DNA of 64,000 bases from positions 6,968 through 70,967 of the forward strand of contig NZ_CAMLSE010000042.1 of NCBI RefSeq assembly GCF_946482605.1, in the 5' to 3' direction. A model generated the notes under the pieces. That model was not told where the DNA came from, did not search any database, and saw nothing but the letters and a program-made list of their open reading frames with translations. A program made the translations under genes and the position numbers. The DNA comes from an uncultured Dyadobacter sp. GTDB taxonomy: Bacteria; Bacteroidota; Bacteroidia; Cytophagales; Spirosomataceae. This document shows, one piece after another, positions 17,814 through 26,651 of the stretch. Position 1 is the stretch's first letter. Each line of letters starts with the position of its first letter.

Positions 17814-17867
17814 TTTTTGACGAAATAGAGCGCTATTTGCCGAAATAGCGCTCTTTTTCGTCAAAAA
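17814..17867. terminator. Near-perfect 25-bp palindromic bidirectional terminator
   Basis: Left arm 17814-17838 and right arm 17843-17867 match at 24 of 25 positions around a GCCG loop. The arms begin with TTTTTGACGAA and end with TTCGTCAAAAA, so each strand has T-rich sequence in the stem. It lies 15 bases after the second TIM-barrel gene. The region from 17868 to 18117 holds nothing I can support. Confidence 0.75.
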
Positions 17868-18117
17868 TGAATTTCAACCAAGCAGATATCAAACCATCAA
17901 AACATACGCTAACCAACCTGTTTCTGAGAAAGATACAAGCCCGATTCCCGGCATACAACGCCCTGACATTCGCATAGAATGCATGATCCCGATCCAATGG
18001 TCGTACAGCAAAGTATCAGAGTCATACACCAAGCTACGCTTGGTGCTATTTACGATCAACTAGTCTTTACAAGCCACAAACTCTTATTTTTACAACAAGC
18101 ATCAAAATCTGAAATGA

Positions 18118-18471
18118 ATGGAAACCAGCCAACGCGAGAAACACGAACAAATTCAATACATCGAATTCCTGTCCCTGGACATTCCACGAATCAAAAAGTT
18201 CTACAGTGAAAGTTTTGGTTGGATTTTTCAAGACTACGGACACAATTACACTGCCTTTGAAGGAAGTTATGTTGACGGCGGCTTCACCACAGGGACACCA
18301 ATCAAAGGCAGTGTTCTCGTCATTCTTTATTCAGAGAAAATTGAAGTCACCAAGGCAAAGGTCGTCGCTGCGGGCGGAGTCATTGTCAAAGATATTTTCG
18401 AATTTCCTGGCGGCAGAAGGTTTCAGTTTCTGGATCCGGATCAGAACGAACTTGCAGTGTGGAGTCGCTAA
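18118..18471 (+). CDS. VOC-family (glyoxalase/bleomycin-resistance fold) protein
   Basis: A 117-residue single-domain VOC protein with no signal peptide, so cytoplasmic. The pattern is typical: an N-terminal strand IQYIEFLSLDIPRIKKFYSE, FGWIFQDYG, then a second beta-alpha-beta unit with GSVLVILYSEKIEVTKAKVV, GGVIVKDIFEFPGGRRFQF and the final LDPDQNELAVWS, in which the Glu is the usual metal-ligand position. Such small VOC proteins range from glyoxalases to resistance proteins and orphan enzymes, so no substrate is assigned. A start at the overlapping upstream ATG (18114) would be out of frame; 18118 fits. Confidence 0.85.
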   Translation: METSQREKHEQIQYIEFLSLDIPRIKKFYSESFGWIFQDYGHNYTAFEGSYVDGGFTTGTPIKGSVLVILYSEKIEVTKAKVVAAGGVIVKDIFEFPGGRRFQFLDPDQNELAVWSR

Positions 18472-18542
18472 GGGCTATATAGTAGTTCGCTCAGCTTTTG
18501 TTGTATAATTTATATTATGTTAAATAAATGTTTCTAAACAAA

Positions 18543-18568
18543 TAGAGCATCGATTACCCGATGCTCTA
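18543..18568. terminator. Hairpin between convergent VOC and TPR genes
   Basis: A perfect 10-bp stem (18543-18552 with 18559-18568) has a 6-base loop. Read on the minus strand it is followed by TATTTGTTTAG, so it probably terminates the TPR gene transcript coming from the right. Confidence 0.6.
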
Positions 18569-18606
18569 CTCTTCTAATCATACTGGCGTGAACCAGCAAT
18601 ACTATC

Positions 18607-20064
18607 TTACTCTTCAATACAAGCCACACCTTTCGCAGCGAATTGTTCGAGAACGCCGTTGAGGTTAGTCAGGTTGTCCTTAGCTTCTGCTTCGTCCTTT
18701 GCCTGAATCGCTTTTTCGAAGTATGGTTTCGCTTTTTTGAATTTGCCGCAAACACGACCTTCAACTTCCTTACCGCGTTGCTGGTATTCAGTCATGTTCA
18801 TGTTATCCACTTCACCTTTCAGCTGTACCGCTTCGTTGAAGTAAAACACACCCAGGTTATACAGCGCATCATAGTTAGTTGCGTCGATTTCCAATGCTTT
18901 TTTGTAGTTCAAAACTGCTTTGTCGCTAGCCTCTTTTTGTTTGGCTTTCGCTTCTGTCAGCTCTTTCTCCAATGCACCTACGTCATTTCCTTTCGCTGCT
19001 TCCTGTGCTGCCTTTGCTTCTGATTCCAATTTAGCGATAGCTTCCTGGCTTTCTTTTTTCTTCGCATTCACATCAGCGAGCTGACGTTTCAGATCCGCGT
19101 TCTTCGGTTGCTTCTTGATCAGCGCACCAATACGTTTCACCTCACCATCATACACTTCGATTTTTCCTTTTTCGCTTTCCAGGTTCTTGGCTGCGCTATT
19201 TGCTGCATTGTTACCTGCTCCGAGTTTGCTGGTCAATTGCTTTACTTTATCAGTAGAAGTTCTGTACATGTTATCGTACAGGATCGCCAGATTTACCACA
19301 TTCTGGGTATTCTTTGGATCAGCAGCAGCCAGCGCTTCAAGCTCATTGATGGCTTGGTCTTCCTTACCCGAAGCCAGCAAAATGTTTACCACTTCTGCCT
19401 TCAGATCTTTATTACCGGGAGACTGTTTCAAACCATTGTTCAAGGTCTCGATCGCTTTGTCGAAATTGTTTTCACTGCGGTAAAGCTGTGCCAAGCCGTA
19501 AAATACGCTGGGGTCTTTTCCGCCGTTGCTAGCATATTTCTCAAAGTTAGTCTTCGCAATGTCCTTTTTATCAAGTTGTTGCGCAGCTATACCACCGTAA
19601 AGGGACGCCAAAGTATCTTTTTTGTTGATCTCCTGAGCAGCCTGGAACATTTCCAACGCGCCGTTCAGGTTTTTCGCCTGATACTTCTCGGCGCCTTGCT
19701 TTACGAATGCATTGAAAAGCTGGGTACCTTCTCCGCCAGCCAGCACATTGCTTGCCTCTTTCGACGATTTCCCTGGTTCTCCTTTTTTCGTAACATCCAG
19801 TTCAACAACCTTTTTGTAGGCTTCCATCGCCGTTTTCGCTGCACTTGAATCTACCTCAGAACCTTGCAGAGCTATGTTTTCATAAAGTTTCGCACGCTCC
19901 AACCAAAAAGCAGCTTTGGCGCTTGATTTTGGATCGGCTGCATCTTTATCACTTTTCTCCTTATCCTTACGATATCCATCTACCATAGCCTTGTTCACAG
20001 CGTCCTGCGCCATCGCAGCACAGCCGAACAGACTAAGTGCAGAAACAAAAAACAGTTTTTTCAT
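18607..20064 (-). CDS. Periplasmic TPR-repeat protein with coiled coil
   Basis: A 485-residue exported protein with signal peptide MKKLFFVSALSLFGCAAMAQ. Successive TPR units run from about residue 80 to 260 (for example YQAKNLNGALEMFQAAQEI, SVFYGLAQLYRSENNFDKAI, ETLNNGLKQSPGN). A lysine- and glutamate-rich coiled coil follows at about 290-380, then a last TPR (VLNYKKALEIDATNYDALYN). No catalytic domain is visible; the role is probably a protein-interaction scaffold at the periplasm or inner face of the outer membrane. It lies 72 bases downstream of gyrA on the same strand, so some read-through is possible, but no functional link is evident. Confidence 0.85.
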   Translation of the reverse strand: MKKLFFVSALSLFGCAAMAQDAVNKAMVDGYRKDKEKSDKDAADPKSSAKAAFWLERAKLYENIALQGSEVDSSAAKTAMEAYKKVVELDVTKKGEPGKSSKEASNVLAGGEGTQLFNAFVKQGAEKYQAKNLNGALEMFQAAQEINKKDTLASLYGGIAAQQLDKKDIAKTNFEKYASNGGKDPSVFYGLAQLYRSENNFDKAIETLNNGLKQSPGNKDLKAEVVNILLASGKEDQAINELEALAAADPKNTQNVVNLAILYDNMYRTSTDKVKQLTSKLGAGNNAANSAAKNLESEKGKIEVYDGEVKRIGALIKKQPKNADLKRQLADVNAKKKESQEAIAKLESEAKAAQEAAKGNDVGALEKELTEAKAKQKEASDKAVLNYKKALEIDATNYDALYNLGVFYFNEAVQLKGEVDNMNMTEYQQRGKEVEGRVCGKFKKAKPYFEKAIQAKDEAEAKDNLTNLNGVLEQFAAKGVACIEE

Positions 20065-20136
20065 AAATATTAACTTTGGTTGTGATTGATTGTTCGAGTT
20101 TTAAATATAAATCAATTAATACAATTTTTACAAAAA

Positions 20137-22764
20137 TCATGCCTCTGCATCGTCAGAAGGCTCATCGTCGCCCTCCTCTTCGTCATCGGCTACATCTTCA
20201 TCTGCCTCGTCCAATTCATCCGATACTAATAACTCCTCGTCGGCGGCACCCTCGATCTGCCCTACCGGTTTTTGCACTACGTTACCTTCTTCATCCAGTT
20301 CCTCCGCCTTTTCATCCGGATCTTTCAGGATTCTGGTAACCGACGTGATTTCGTCGCTATTGCTCAATCGGATCAGCTTCACGCCTTGGGTGTTACGTCC
20401 AGCCTGGCGGATATCCAGTACGCTCATCCGGATGGCGATACCATTGCGTGTGATGATCATCAGATCGTCTTCCTCTGTCACCTCGCGGATCGCAACCAGT
20501 TTTCCAACCTTATCGGTTGCATTCATCGTTGAAACTCCCTTCCCACCACGATTAGTAACGCGGTAACTGTCTATCGCAGAGCGTTTTCCAAATCCATTTT
20601 CGGATACTACCAGCAATTGGGCATCTTCGCGGCTGATACACACCATCCCGATCACCTTGTTGCCCGGATCGTTCAGGTTGATACCACGTACGCCGGCAGC
20701 AGTACGTCCCATGGGTCGCACGCCCTTTTCGTTGAAGCGAACCGCCCTACCGGCAGCCGATGCAATGACGATATCATTGTCTCCATTGGTCAGCGCCACA
20801 TTCAGCAGACGGTCACCTTCATTGATCGATATCGCAATGATCCCGTTGGTACGCGGACGTGAGTACGCTTCGAGCAAAGTCTTTTTGATAGTACCTTGTT
20901 CAGTACACATGATGAGGAAATTGTTGTTGATATAATCCTCATCCGACAATGTTTTCACATTAATCACCGAGCGGATCGAATCACCTGCTTCCAGGCTGAT
21001 CAGATTCTGGATCGGACGGCCTTTGGATGTTTTACTTCCCTCGGGTACCTCGTACACCTTCATCCAGAACAATTTACCATATTCTGTGAAAATCAGGAGG
21101 TAATTCAGCATTGTTGCAGAGAACAAATGCTCGGTAAAATCGGTGTCCTTGGTTTTTACACCGCGTGAACCTGTTCCACCCCTTGTTTGCGTGCGGTACT
21201 CCGAAAGCGGTGTCCGTTTGATATAGCCTTCTTTGGAAATCGTGATGAGCATTTCCTCGTCGGCAATCATATCCTCATCGCTGAATTCTTCCGCCGAGAA
21301 CTCGATCTGCGTTCTCCGCGCATCGCCGTAGCGTTCCTTAATGTCTGTCAGCTCGGTTTTTACGATCTCAAATTTCCGGAATTCGTTCGCAAGAATGTCT
21401 TTCAAGTCATTGATCAGGATCATGATCTCTTCATATTCCTTCACGATCTTGTCTCTTTCCAGACCTGTCAGACGTTGCAAGCGCATTTCAAGAATTGCAC
21501 GTGCCTGGATTTCCGACAGGGTGAATTGCTCCATCAATCCAACCTTAGCCGTCTCGGGGTCGCGAGCAGCCCGGATCAATGCGATCACTGCATCCAGATT
21601 ATCGAGTGCGATCAGCAAACCTTCGAGAATGTGTGCACGCTTTTCAGCTTCGCGCAATTCAAATTCCGTCCGGCGGGTAATGACCACGATCCGGTGATCG
21701 ACGTAATGCCTGATCAGGTCTTTCAGGTTCAGCAACACGGGACGTCCTTTTACAAGCGCCACGTTGTTAACCCCAAAAGAGGTCTGCAATGGGGTGTATT
21801 TGAACAAATGGTTCAATACAATATTAGGTATCGCATCCTTTTTCAGGTCGAACACAATGCGCATACCTTCGCGGTCCGACTCATCTCGGATATCGGAAAT
21901 ACCGTCGAGTTTTTTGTCATTGATCAACGACGCGATCCGTTCGATCATCGCCGCCTTGTTGATCATATAAGGTATCTCGGTAACGATAATCTGCTCCCGG
22001 CCCGTTTTGGAAACCTCAAACTGTGCCTTAGAGCGCATGATGATGCTCCCCCGACCGGTTTCCATTGCGGAACGGACACCGTTGTAACCGTAAATAATAC
22101 CCCCGGTTGGGAAGTCAGGAGCTTTTACATGCTCCATCAGTTCGGGGATGGTAATGTCGTTGTTGTCGATGTAAGCGAGCACGCCGTCCACGACCTCGCC
22201 CAGGTTGTGGGGTGCCATGTTGGTAGCCATACCGACCGCGATACCGGAAGATCCGTTGACGAGCAGGTTGGGGAACTTGGCAGGCAGTACCGAGGGCTCG
22301 CTCAGTGAATCGTCGAAATTGGGTTGAAAGTCAACCGTATCTTTTTTGAGGTCCGCCAGCAGCTCGTCCGCAATTCTTTTCAGCCTTGCTTCCGTGTAAC
22401 GCATCGCCGCCGGGTTGTCTCCATCGACCGATCCGAAGTTACCCTGACCATCGACGAGCGGGTAACGCAGCGACCACGGCTGGGCCATACGCACCATTGT
22501 ATTATAAACGGAGGAGTCGCCATGCGGGTGGTACTTACCCAAAACTTCTCCCACGATACGAGCCGATTTTTTATGGGACCGGTTGTAGCTCACACCCAGA
22601 TCGTCCATCCCGTAGAGTACCCGTCTGTGAACGGGTTTCAGGCCATCGCGAACGTCGGGTAAAGCGCGGGAAATAATAACGGACATCGAGTAATCGATGT
22701 AGGCGCCACGCATTTCATCCTCAATGTTAATGGGGATAATGTTTTCACCAGAAGATTCTGCCAT
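20137..22764 (-). CDS. gyrA: DNA gyrase subunit A
   Basis: The 875-residue breakage-rejoining subunit of DNA gyrase, which introduces negative supercoils with GyrB. The catalytic tyrosine is Tyr123 in AMRYTEAR. The quinolone-determining region reads [18 protein letters not shown], with Ser84 aligning to E. coli Ser83 and Asn88 aligning to E. coli Asp87. The C-terminal propeller has a GyrA-box-like QTRGGTG and repeated RGGKG/GxxVRF motifs. The last 60 residues are a strongly acidic tail ([20 protein letters not shown]), which varies between species and can modulate supercoiling. It is divergent from the GntP gene across a 283-base region that must hold promoters for both. Confidence 0.97.
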   Translation of the reverse strand: MAESSGENIIPINIEDEMRGAYIDYSMSVIISRALPDVRDGLKPVHRRVLYGMDDLGVSYNRSHKKSARIVGEVLGKYHPHGDSSVYNTMVRMAQPWSLRYPLVDGQGNFGSVDGDNPAAMRYTEARLKRIADELLADLKKDTVDFQPNFDDSLSEPSVLPAKFPNLLVNGSSGIAVGMATNMAPHNLGEVVDGVLAYIDNNDITIPELMEHVKAPDFPTGGIIYGYNGVRSAMETGRGSIIMRSKAQFEVSKTGREQIIVTEIPYMINKAAMIERIASLINDKKLDGISDIRDESDREGMRIVFDLKKDAIPNIVLNHLFKYTPLQTSFGVNNVALVKGRPVLLNLKDLIRHYVDHRIVVITRRTEFELREAEKRAHILEGLLIALDNLDAVIALIRAARDPETAKVGLMEQFTLSEIQARAILEMRLQRLTGLERDKIVKEYEEIMILINDLKDILANEFRKFEIVKTELTDIKERYGDARRTQIEFSAEEFSDEDMIADEEMLITISKEGYIKRTPLSEYRTQTRGGTGSRGVKTKDTDFTEHLFSATMLNYLLIFTEYGKLFWMKVYEVPEGSKTSKGRPIQNLISLEAGDSIRSVINVKTLSDEDYINNNFLIMCTEQGTIKKTLLEAYSRPRTNGIIAISINEGDRLLNVALTNGDNDIVIASAAGRAVRFNEKGVRPMGRTAAGVRGINLNDPGNKVIGMVCISREDAQLLVVSENGFGKRSAIDSYRVTNRGGKGVSTMNATDKVGKLVAIREVTEEDDLMIITRNGIAIRMSVLDIRQAGRNTQGVKLIRLSNSDEITSVTRILKDPDEKAEELDEEGNVVQKPVGQIEGAADEELLVSDELDEADEDVADDEEEGDDEPSDDAEA

Positions 22765-23047
22765 AAAGAATTAGAAAAGAATCAAAAATTTAAAGTGAGA
22801 GATTGAATATATTCAACAGTTCAGCGGATTAATACAATCTTACAGGTACTAAAAAGTCAAATTTCGCTATTTTAAAGCATTCTAACAAACTATCTTTTGT
22901 GCTATTTTGAGCTTCTGAGCGTATATGCGTGACATTCCGCCCATTACCTCCCGGAAATATCCCTGGGAAAACTAAATTGGCTTCTATCATTAAATTTTCC
23001 TTTCTTCCAGCTTATTACCAAAAGCTTACTTTCCGACAATTTCACTT
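22765..23047. other. Divergent promoter region gyrA / GntP gene
   Basis: An AT-rich 283-base gap between the divergent gyrA and permease starts. It has no ORF and no clear repeat. I could not identify a confident TTTG/TAnnTTTG pair for either direction. Confidence 0.4.
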
Positions 23048-24352
23048 ATGCCATTATTACTGACCTTTATCGCCATTCTTGCACTCATTTTACTCATTGC
23101 CTGGCTCAAAATCGATACTTTCATCTCGTTCCTCCTCGTGTCCATTGCACTTGGCCTGGCAAGCGGGCTCGATGTCGACACGGTGAGCAAAGCCATACAA
23201 AAAGGCGTAGGGGGGACGTTAGGGGACCTGGTCCTGATCGTGGGTTTCGGAGCGATGCTAGGGAAGATGGTGGCCGATAGCGGGGCGGCTCAGCGGATTA
23301 CCGACGCGCTCATCAGCCTGTTTGGTCAGAGATATATCCAGTGGGGTATGGCCCTGGCTGGTTTTGTGATAGGCATTCCATTGTTCTATAACGCGGGCTT
23401 TGTGATCGTGATCCCGCTGATTTTTATGATCAGCGCCACCGCCCGTTTACCATTATTATATATAGGAGTACCTATGCTTTCGGCACTATCGGTCGCCCAC
23501 GGGTACCTCCCACCCCACCCTTCTCCGGCTGCGATCGCCAGTCAGTTGCATGCCGACCTGGGCAAGACCCTCTTCTATGGCATGATCGTATCACTCCCGG
23601 CCATTGCTGTGGCCGGCCCGATTTTCGGAAGTACATTGAAACGCTTCCAGCCCAAGCCCGACGCTGATCTCTTCAATGTAAAGCCGCGACCAACCTCCGA
23701 ACTTCCCGGCCTCGGAATCAGCGTCGTTACCGCCCTGCTCCCGGTCTTTCTGCTGACGACGATGTCGGGTGTCAAACGCATTTACCCTGAGAGCAAGCTG
23801 ATCGGGTTACTGGCAGAGCCCTATTTCGGTATGCTTGTTTCCGTTCTTTTTGCTGCTTATGCATTGGGCGTGAATCGCGGAATGACTATGAAAAAGATAG
23901 GCAAATCAATGGAGGATGCATTCAAGGGCGTCTCCGTGATCCTGCTGATCATTGCCGGCGCAGGCGTTTTCAAAGAGATCATGACCGCAAGTGGTGTGAG
24001 CACCTTTATCGCCGAAAGTCTTAAGGGGTTGGATATATCCCCGCTCCTGCTGAGCTGGGCCATTGCGGCAGTCATCCGTGTTTGCGTCGGCTCTGCTACT
24101 GTGGCCGGACTTACGACCGTCGGCATTCTGGCACCGCTTCTGGCAAATTCCACCGTCCCCCCTGAGCTGCTCGTACTTGCCATCGGGTCCGGCAGTCTGA
24201 TGTTCTCCCACCTGAACGACGGTGGTTTCTGGCTCTTCAAGGAATACTTCAACCTGAGCATTAAGGACACCCTGCTAACCTGGTCGGTTATGGAAACAAT
24301 TGTATCTGTTATGGGTTTACTGGGCGTTTTAGTACTAAATTTGTTCGTCTAG
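23048..24352 (+). CDS. GntP-family proton symporter (gluconate/organic acid permease)
   Basis: A 434-residue integral membrane transporter with about 12 hydrophobic segments. GntP landmarks include LVLIVGFGAMLGKMVADSGA, ITDALISLFGQRYIQWGMAL, the strongly conserved ALSVAHGYLPPHPSPAAIAS, and RVCVGSATVAGLTTVGILAP with SHLNDGGFWLFKEYF near the C-terminus. Family members carry gluconate, related sugar acids, or D-serine and glycerate with protons. It is the first of four same-strand genes (GntP, RidA, D-threonine-aldolase-like, dipeptidase), so here a hydroxy-acid or D-amino-acid substrate is more likely than gluconate. That is inferred from context. Confidence 0.92.
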   Translation: MPLLLTFIAILALILLIAWLKIDTFISFLLVSIALGLASGLDVDTVSKAIQKGVGGTLGDLVLIVGFGAMLGKMVADSGAAQRITDALISLFGQRYIQWGMALAGFVIGIPLFYNAGFVIVIPLIFMISATARLPLLYIGVPMLSALSVAHGYLPPHPSPAAIASQLHADLGKTLFYGMIVSLPAIAVAGPIFGSTLKRFQPKPDADLFNVKPRPTSELPGLGISVVTALLPVFLLTTMSGVKRIYPESKLIGLLAEPYFGMLVSVLFAAYALGVNRGMTMKKIGKSMEDAFKGVSVILLIIAGAGVFKEIMTASGVSTFIAESLKGLDISPLLLSWAIAAVIRVCVGSATVAGLTTVGILAPLLANSTVPPELLVLAIGSGSLMFSHLNDGGFWLFKEYFNLSIKDTLLTWSVMETIVSVMGLLGVLVLNLFV

Positions 24353-24359
24353 TTGATCT

Positions 24360-24448
24360 AATGATTGAATGACCGAATGATTGAATGATTGAATAGACGC
24401 TTTTCATTCAGTCATTCGGTCATTCGATCATTCAGTCATTAAATCATT
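24360..24448. repeat. GAAT-type octamer repeats forming an imperfect inverted repeat
   Basis: The left arm (24360-24394) consists of GAATGATT/GAATGACC-type units, and the right arm (24406-24448) consists of the complementary ATTCAGTC/ATTCGGTC/ATTCGATC units. Together they can fold into a long, imperfect hairpin. It fills the gap between the permease and RidA genes and is the simplest of three related elements in this gene series. Confidence 0.75.
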
Positions 24449-24461
24449 AACTCAATCACTC

Positions 24462-24938
24462 ATGGACAAAACACCTGAATCAAATTTCGCAGCACTTGGT
24501 TTAAACCTCCCTCCTGCCCCTAAACCTGTTGGCGTTTACAAGCCTTTACTCATCGTTGACAAGCGCTGGGTGTATGTTTCCGGGCACGGTACCGTTCAGG
24601 ACGACGGCTCGCTCATCAAAGGCAGGATCGGAAAAGACCTCGATGCGGAGCAGGGAAAACTCGCTGCGCGTCAGGTAGGCCTCGCCATACTTTCCACATT
24701 AAAAGCCAATCTGGGCAGCCTGGATCGTGTGAAACGGGTCGTCAAAGTGTTGGGAATGGTTAATTGCACTTCTGACTTTGAAAAACATCCCTTTATCATC
24801 AACGGATGCAGTGAACTTTTCGCGAAAGTGTGGGGCGAAGAAAATGGAATCGGCGTAAGAAGCGCCGTCGGAATGGGCACCCTGCCCGACAATATTCCGG
24901 TAGAGATTGAAGCGATGTTTGAGTTGGAAGAGAAGTAA
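24462..24938 (+). CDS. RidA/YjgF-YER057c-family protein
   Basis: A 158-residue Rid-family protein of the longer YjgF-like subtype that begins NFAALGLNLPPAPKPVGVYKP. Family landmarks are the VYVSGHGTVQDDG strand, RVKRVVKVLGMVNCTSDF, and the C-terminal GMGTLPDNIPVEIEAMFEL with the usual Pro-Val-Glu-Ile-Glu. RidA proteins hydrolyse reactive enamine/imine intermediates made by PLP enzymes. Placement just before a PLP-dependent D-threonine aldolase-type gene agrees well with that role: clearing 2-aminoacrylate-type products of hydroxy-amino-acid cleavage or dehydration. Some members of this subtype lack the catalytic Arg, and I cannot assign it securely here. Confidence 0.88.
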   Translation: MDKTPESNFAALGLNLPPAPKPVGVYKPLLIVDKRWVYVSGHGTVQDDGSLIKGRIGKDLDAEQGKLAARQVGLAILSTLKANLGSLDRVKRVVKVLGMVNCTSDFEKHPFIINGCSELFAKVWGEENGIGVRSAVGMGTLPDNIPVEIEAMFELEEK

Positions 24939-25239
24939 TTTTGGATGAGTGAATGAGTGAATGAGTGAATTTTGAATGACTGAATGACCGAATGCATGGC
25001 TGAATGAATAGAATCTAGCTGTCGCTCAGTCGAAACTCACTCACTCACTCACTCACTCACTCACTCACTCACTCACTCACTCACTCACTCATGGTTCTGG
25101 CGACCCCAGTCCCACATTTAATCATTCCCCGTTCCACGGCGGCTCATTCAGTCATTCACTCATTCGGTCATTCCCAGTTCCACTGCGGCACATTCACTCA
25201 TTCACTCATTCGGTCATTCAGTCATTCAATCATTCACAC
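24939..25239. repeat. Composite repeat element 1, with GAATGAxT arms
   Basis: Left part (24944-25010): GAATGAGT/GAATGACT/GAATGACC-type units. A core of 24996-25150 (TGGCTGAATGAATAGAAT ... GCTGTCGCTCAG ... TTCTGGCGACC ... CCGTTCCACGGCGGCTCATT) holds the CTCA microsatellite. Right part (25150-25235): the complementary CATTCACTCATTCGGTCATT units. The core recurs at 26424-26588 after the next gene. The outer arms can pair into a large hairpin within the presumed operon. Confidence 0.8.
25036..25091 (+). repeat. (CTCA)14 tetranucleotide microsatellite
   Basis: Fifty-six bases of perfect CTCA repetition, 14 units, lie in the middle of composite element 1. The equivalent position in element 2 (26476-26487) has only three units. 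Such tracts slip during replication. This one lies 149 bases before the D-threonine-aldolase-type start and is outside its coding frame, so any effect would be on transcript structure or spacing. Confidence 0.95.
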
Positions 25240-26349
25240 ATGTGGTACCTGCTCAACAATCCTGAAAGCGTCATTTCGCCGTCTCTGATCTTTTACAAAG
25301 ATCGTATTGAAAGTAATATCCGAAGTATGGTGAGCATTGCGGGGAATCCCGACCGGCTCGTCCCGCACGTCAAGACGCACAAATGCCCGGAGATTGTGAA
25401 GATCCAGTTATCGGCTGGGATTTCGAAGTTCAAATGTGCCACCATTGCGGAAGCGGAAATGCTCGCGGAAGCAGGAGCCCGATGGATACTCATCGCCTAT
25501 CAGCTCGTAGGCCCCAATGTCGAAAGACTTTTCCAGCTACGGGAAAAATATCCTGAGACGGTATTCGCATCGCTGGTCGACGATGAGCAAACAGCAACGT
25601 TATTAAGCGAAGCCTCCTTGGCGCGCGGCATTCGTTCGACGCTGTTTCTCGACGTAAACAATGGGATGAACCGCACCGGCCACGCTACGGACGAGACATT
25701 GCTCTCTCTCTACCGCTACGTCAACAGCCTCGACGGCCTCGCTTTCGGAGGTGTACACATTTACGACGGGCATATCCGTAATCCCGAGTTTTCCGAGCGG
25801 AAGGCGGCTGCTGACCAGGCATATGAAACCGTACTGCCGCTGCTCGACCGCATTGAAGCCGAATGCGGATACGAACCGATGATCATCGCGGGAGGCTCGC
25901 CTTCATTTACCGTTCATACACTCCGCCCGGATGTATACCTGAGCCCCGGGACGAATGTGCTTTGGGATTGGGGCTACGGAGACCGTTTCGATGGCCAGCC
26001 CTTCGAACATGCCGCCCTCGTCCTTACCCGTGTGGTGTCCAAGCCAACAGCCGGTATCGTGACGATCGACCTTGGGCATAAAGCGATTTCGGCAGAAAAT
26101 CCGGTCGACAGCCGGCTGCGCCTGCTCAACTTGAGCGACTATACTGTACTCGGGCAAAGTGAAGAGCACGGCGTTTTGCAGGTCGGTTCCGAAACCTGGG
26201 AATCGATACAAATCGGTGATGTGTTTTACGCACTCCCCTATCACATCTGTCCGACCGTAGCATTAAATGATTTCGCAACCGTCATCGAAAACGGCGACGT
26301 CACCACCGAATGGCAAATCACAGCGCGCAGCAGGCGCGTTACTGTTTAG
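25240..26349 (+). CDS. D-threonine aldolase-family PLP enzyme (DSD1-like)
   Basis: A 369-residue fold-type III PLP enzyme (alanine-racemase-like N-domain plus D-serine-dehydratase-like C-domain). The PLP lysine is Lys45 in PHVKTHKCPE. Other landmarks are TLFLDVNNGMNRTG, FGGVHIYDGHIR and IIAGGSPSFTVHT (phosphate-binding loop). The metal site is in LPYHICPTVALND near the C-terminus (His and Cys, as in many DSD1/D-TA members). The family either cleaves D-3-hydroxy-amino acids to glycine plus aldehyde or dehydrates D-serine. It has no signal peptide. Its neighbours RidA and an M19 dipeptidase support D-amino-acid catabolism. The start at 25240 directly follows the repeat element. Confidence 0.9.
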   Translation: MWYLLNNPESVISPSLIFYKDRIESNIRSMVSIAGNPDRLVPHVKTHKCPEIVKIQLSAGISKFKCATIAEAEMLAEAGARWILIAYQLVGPNVERLFQLREKYPETVFASLVDDEQTATLLSEASLARGIRSTLFLDVNNGMNRTGHATDETLLSLYRYVNSLDGLAFGGVHIYDGHIRNPEFSERKAAADQAYETVLPLLDRIEAECGYEPMIIAGGSPSFTVHTLRPDVYLSPGTNVLWDWGYGDRFDGQPFEHAALVLTRVVSKPTAGIVTIDLGHKAISAENPVDSRLRLLNLSDYTVLGQSEEHGVLQVGSETWESIQIGDVFYALPYHICPTVALNDFATVIENGDVTTEWQITARSRRVTV

Positions 26350-26651
26350 TTTTGAATGAGTGAATGACTGAATGATTGAATGACCGAATGACTGAATGTG
26401 TGAATGAGTTAATAAATGAATGAATGGCTGAATGAATAGAATTTGGTTGTATAGCTGTCGCTCAGGCGATCAAAACTCACTCACTCATGATTCTGGCGAC
26501 CCAGTCCCCCATTCAATCGTTCCCGGCCCCACGGCGGATCATTAACACATTCTGTCATTCACTCATTCCCCGTTCCACGGCGGCTCATTAACTCATTCAC
26601 ACATTCACTCATTCAATCATTCAGTCATTAACTCATTAACCCCACATACCA
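26350..26651. repeat. Composite repeat element 2 with GAATGAxT arms and (CTCA)3
   Basis: Same architecture as element 1: GAATGAGT/GAATGACT units (26354-26420), the shared core (26424-26588, including GCTGTCGCTCAG, CTCACTCACTCATG, TTCTGGCGACC and two copies of the CCACGGCGG...TCATT segment), and complementary CATTCACTCATTCAATCATT units (26590-26640). It fills the whole gap between the aldolase-type gene and the dipeptidase gene. Confidence 0.8.

Noticed and set aside
19108..19848. 246-codon plus-strand ORF opposite the TPR gene
   Set aside because: Phe/Ile/Leu-rich translation is what antisense to a Lys/Glu/Asn-rich coding strand gives; it is not evidence of a membrane protein.
21187..22308. 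373-codon plus-strand ORF opposite gyrA
   Set aside because: It lies entirely antisense to the clearly conserved gyrA and follows its codon pattern; long antisense ORFs are common in GC-richer genes.
25036..25091. Phase-variable reading frame at the CTCA tract
   Set aside because: The tract lies 149 bases before the start codon and outside the coding frame of both neighbours, so slippage cannot switch a known protein on or off; only regulatory effects remain possible.
25091..25288. 65-codon ORF ahead of the D-threonine-aldolase-type gene
   Set aside because: Its translation is made of His/Ser/Ile repeats from the CATTCACT units and it overlaps the real gene out of frame.
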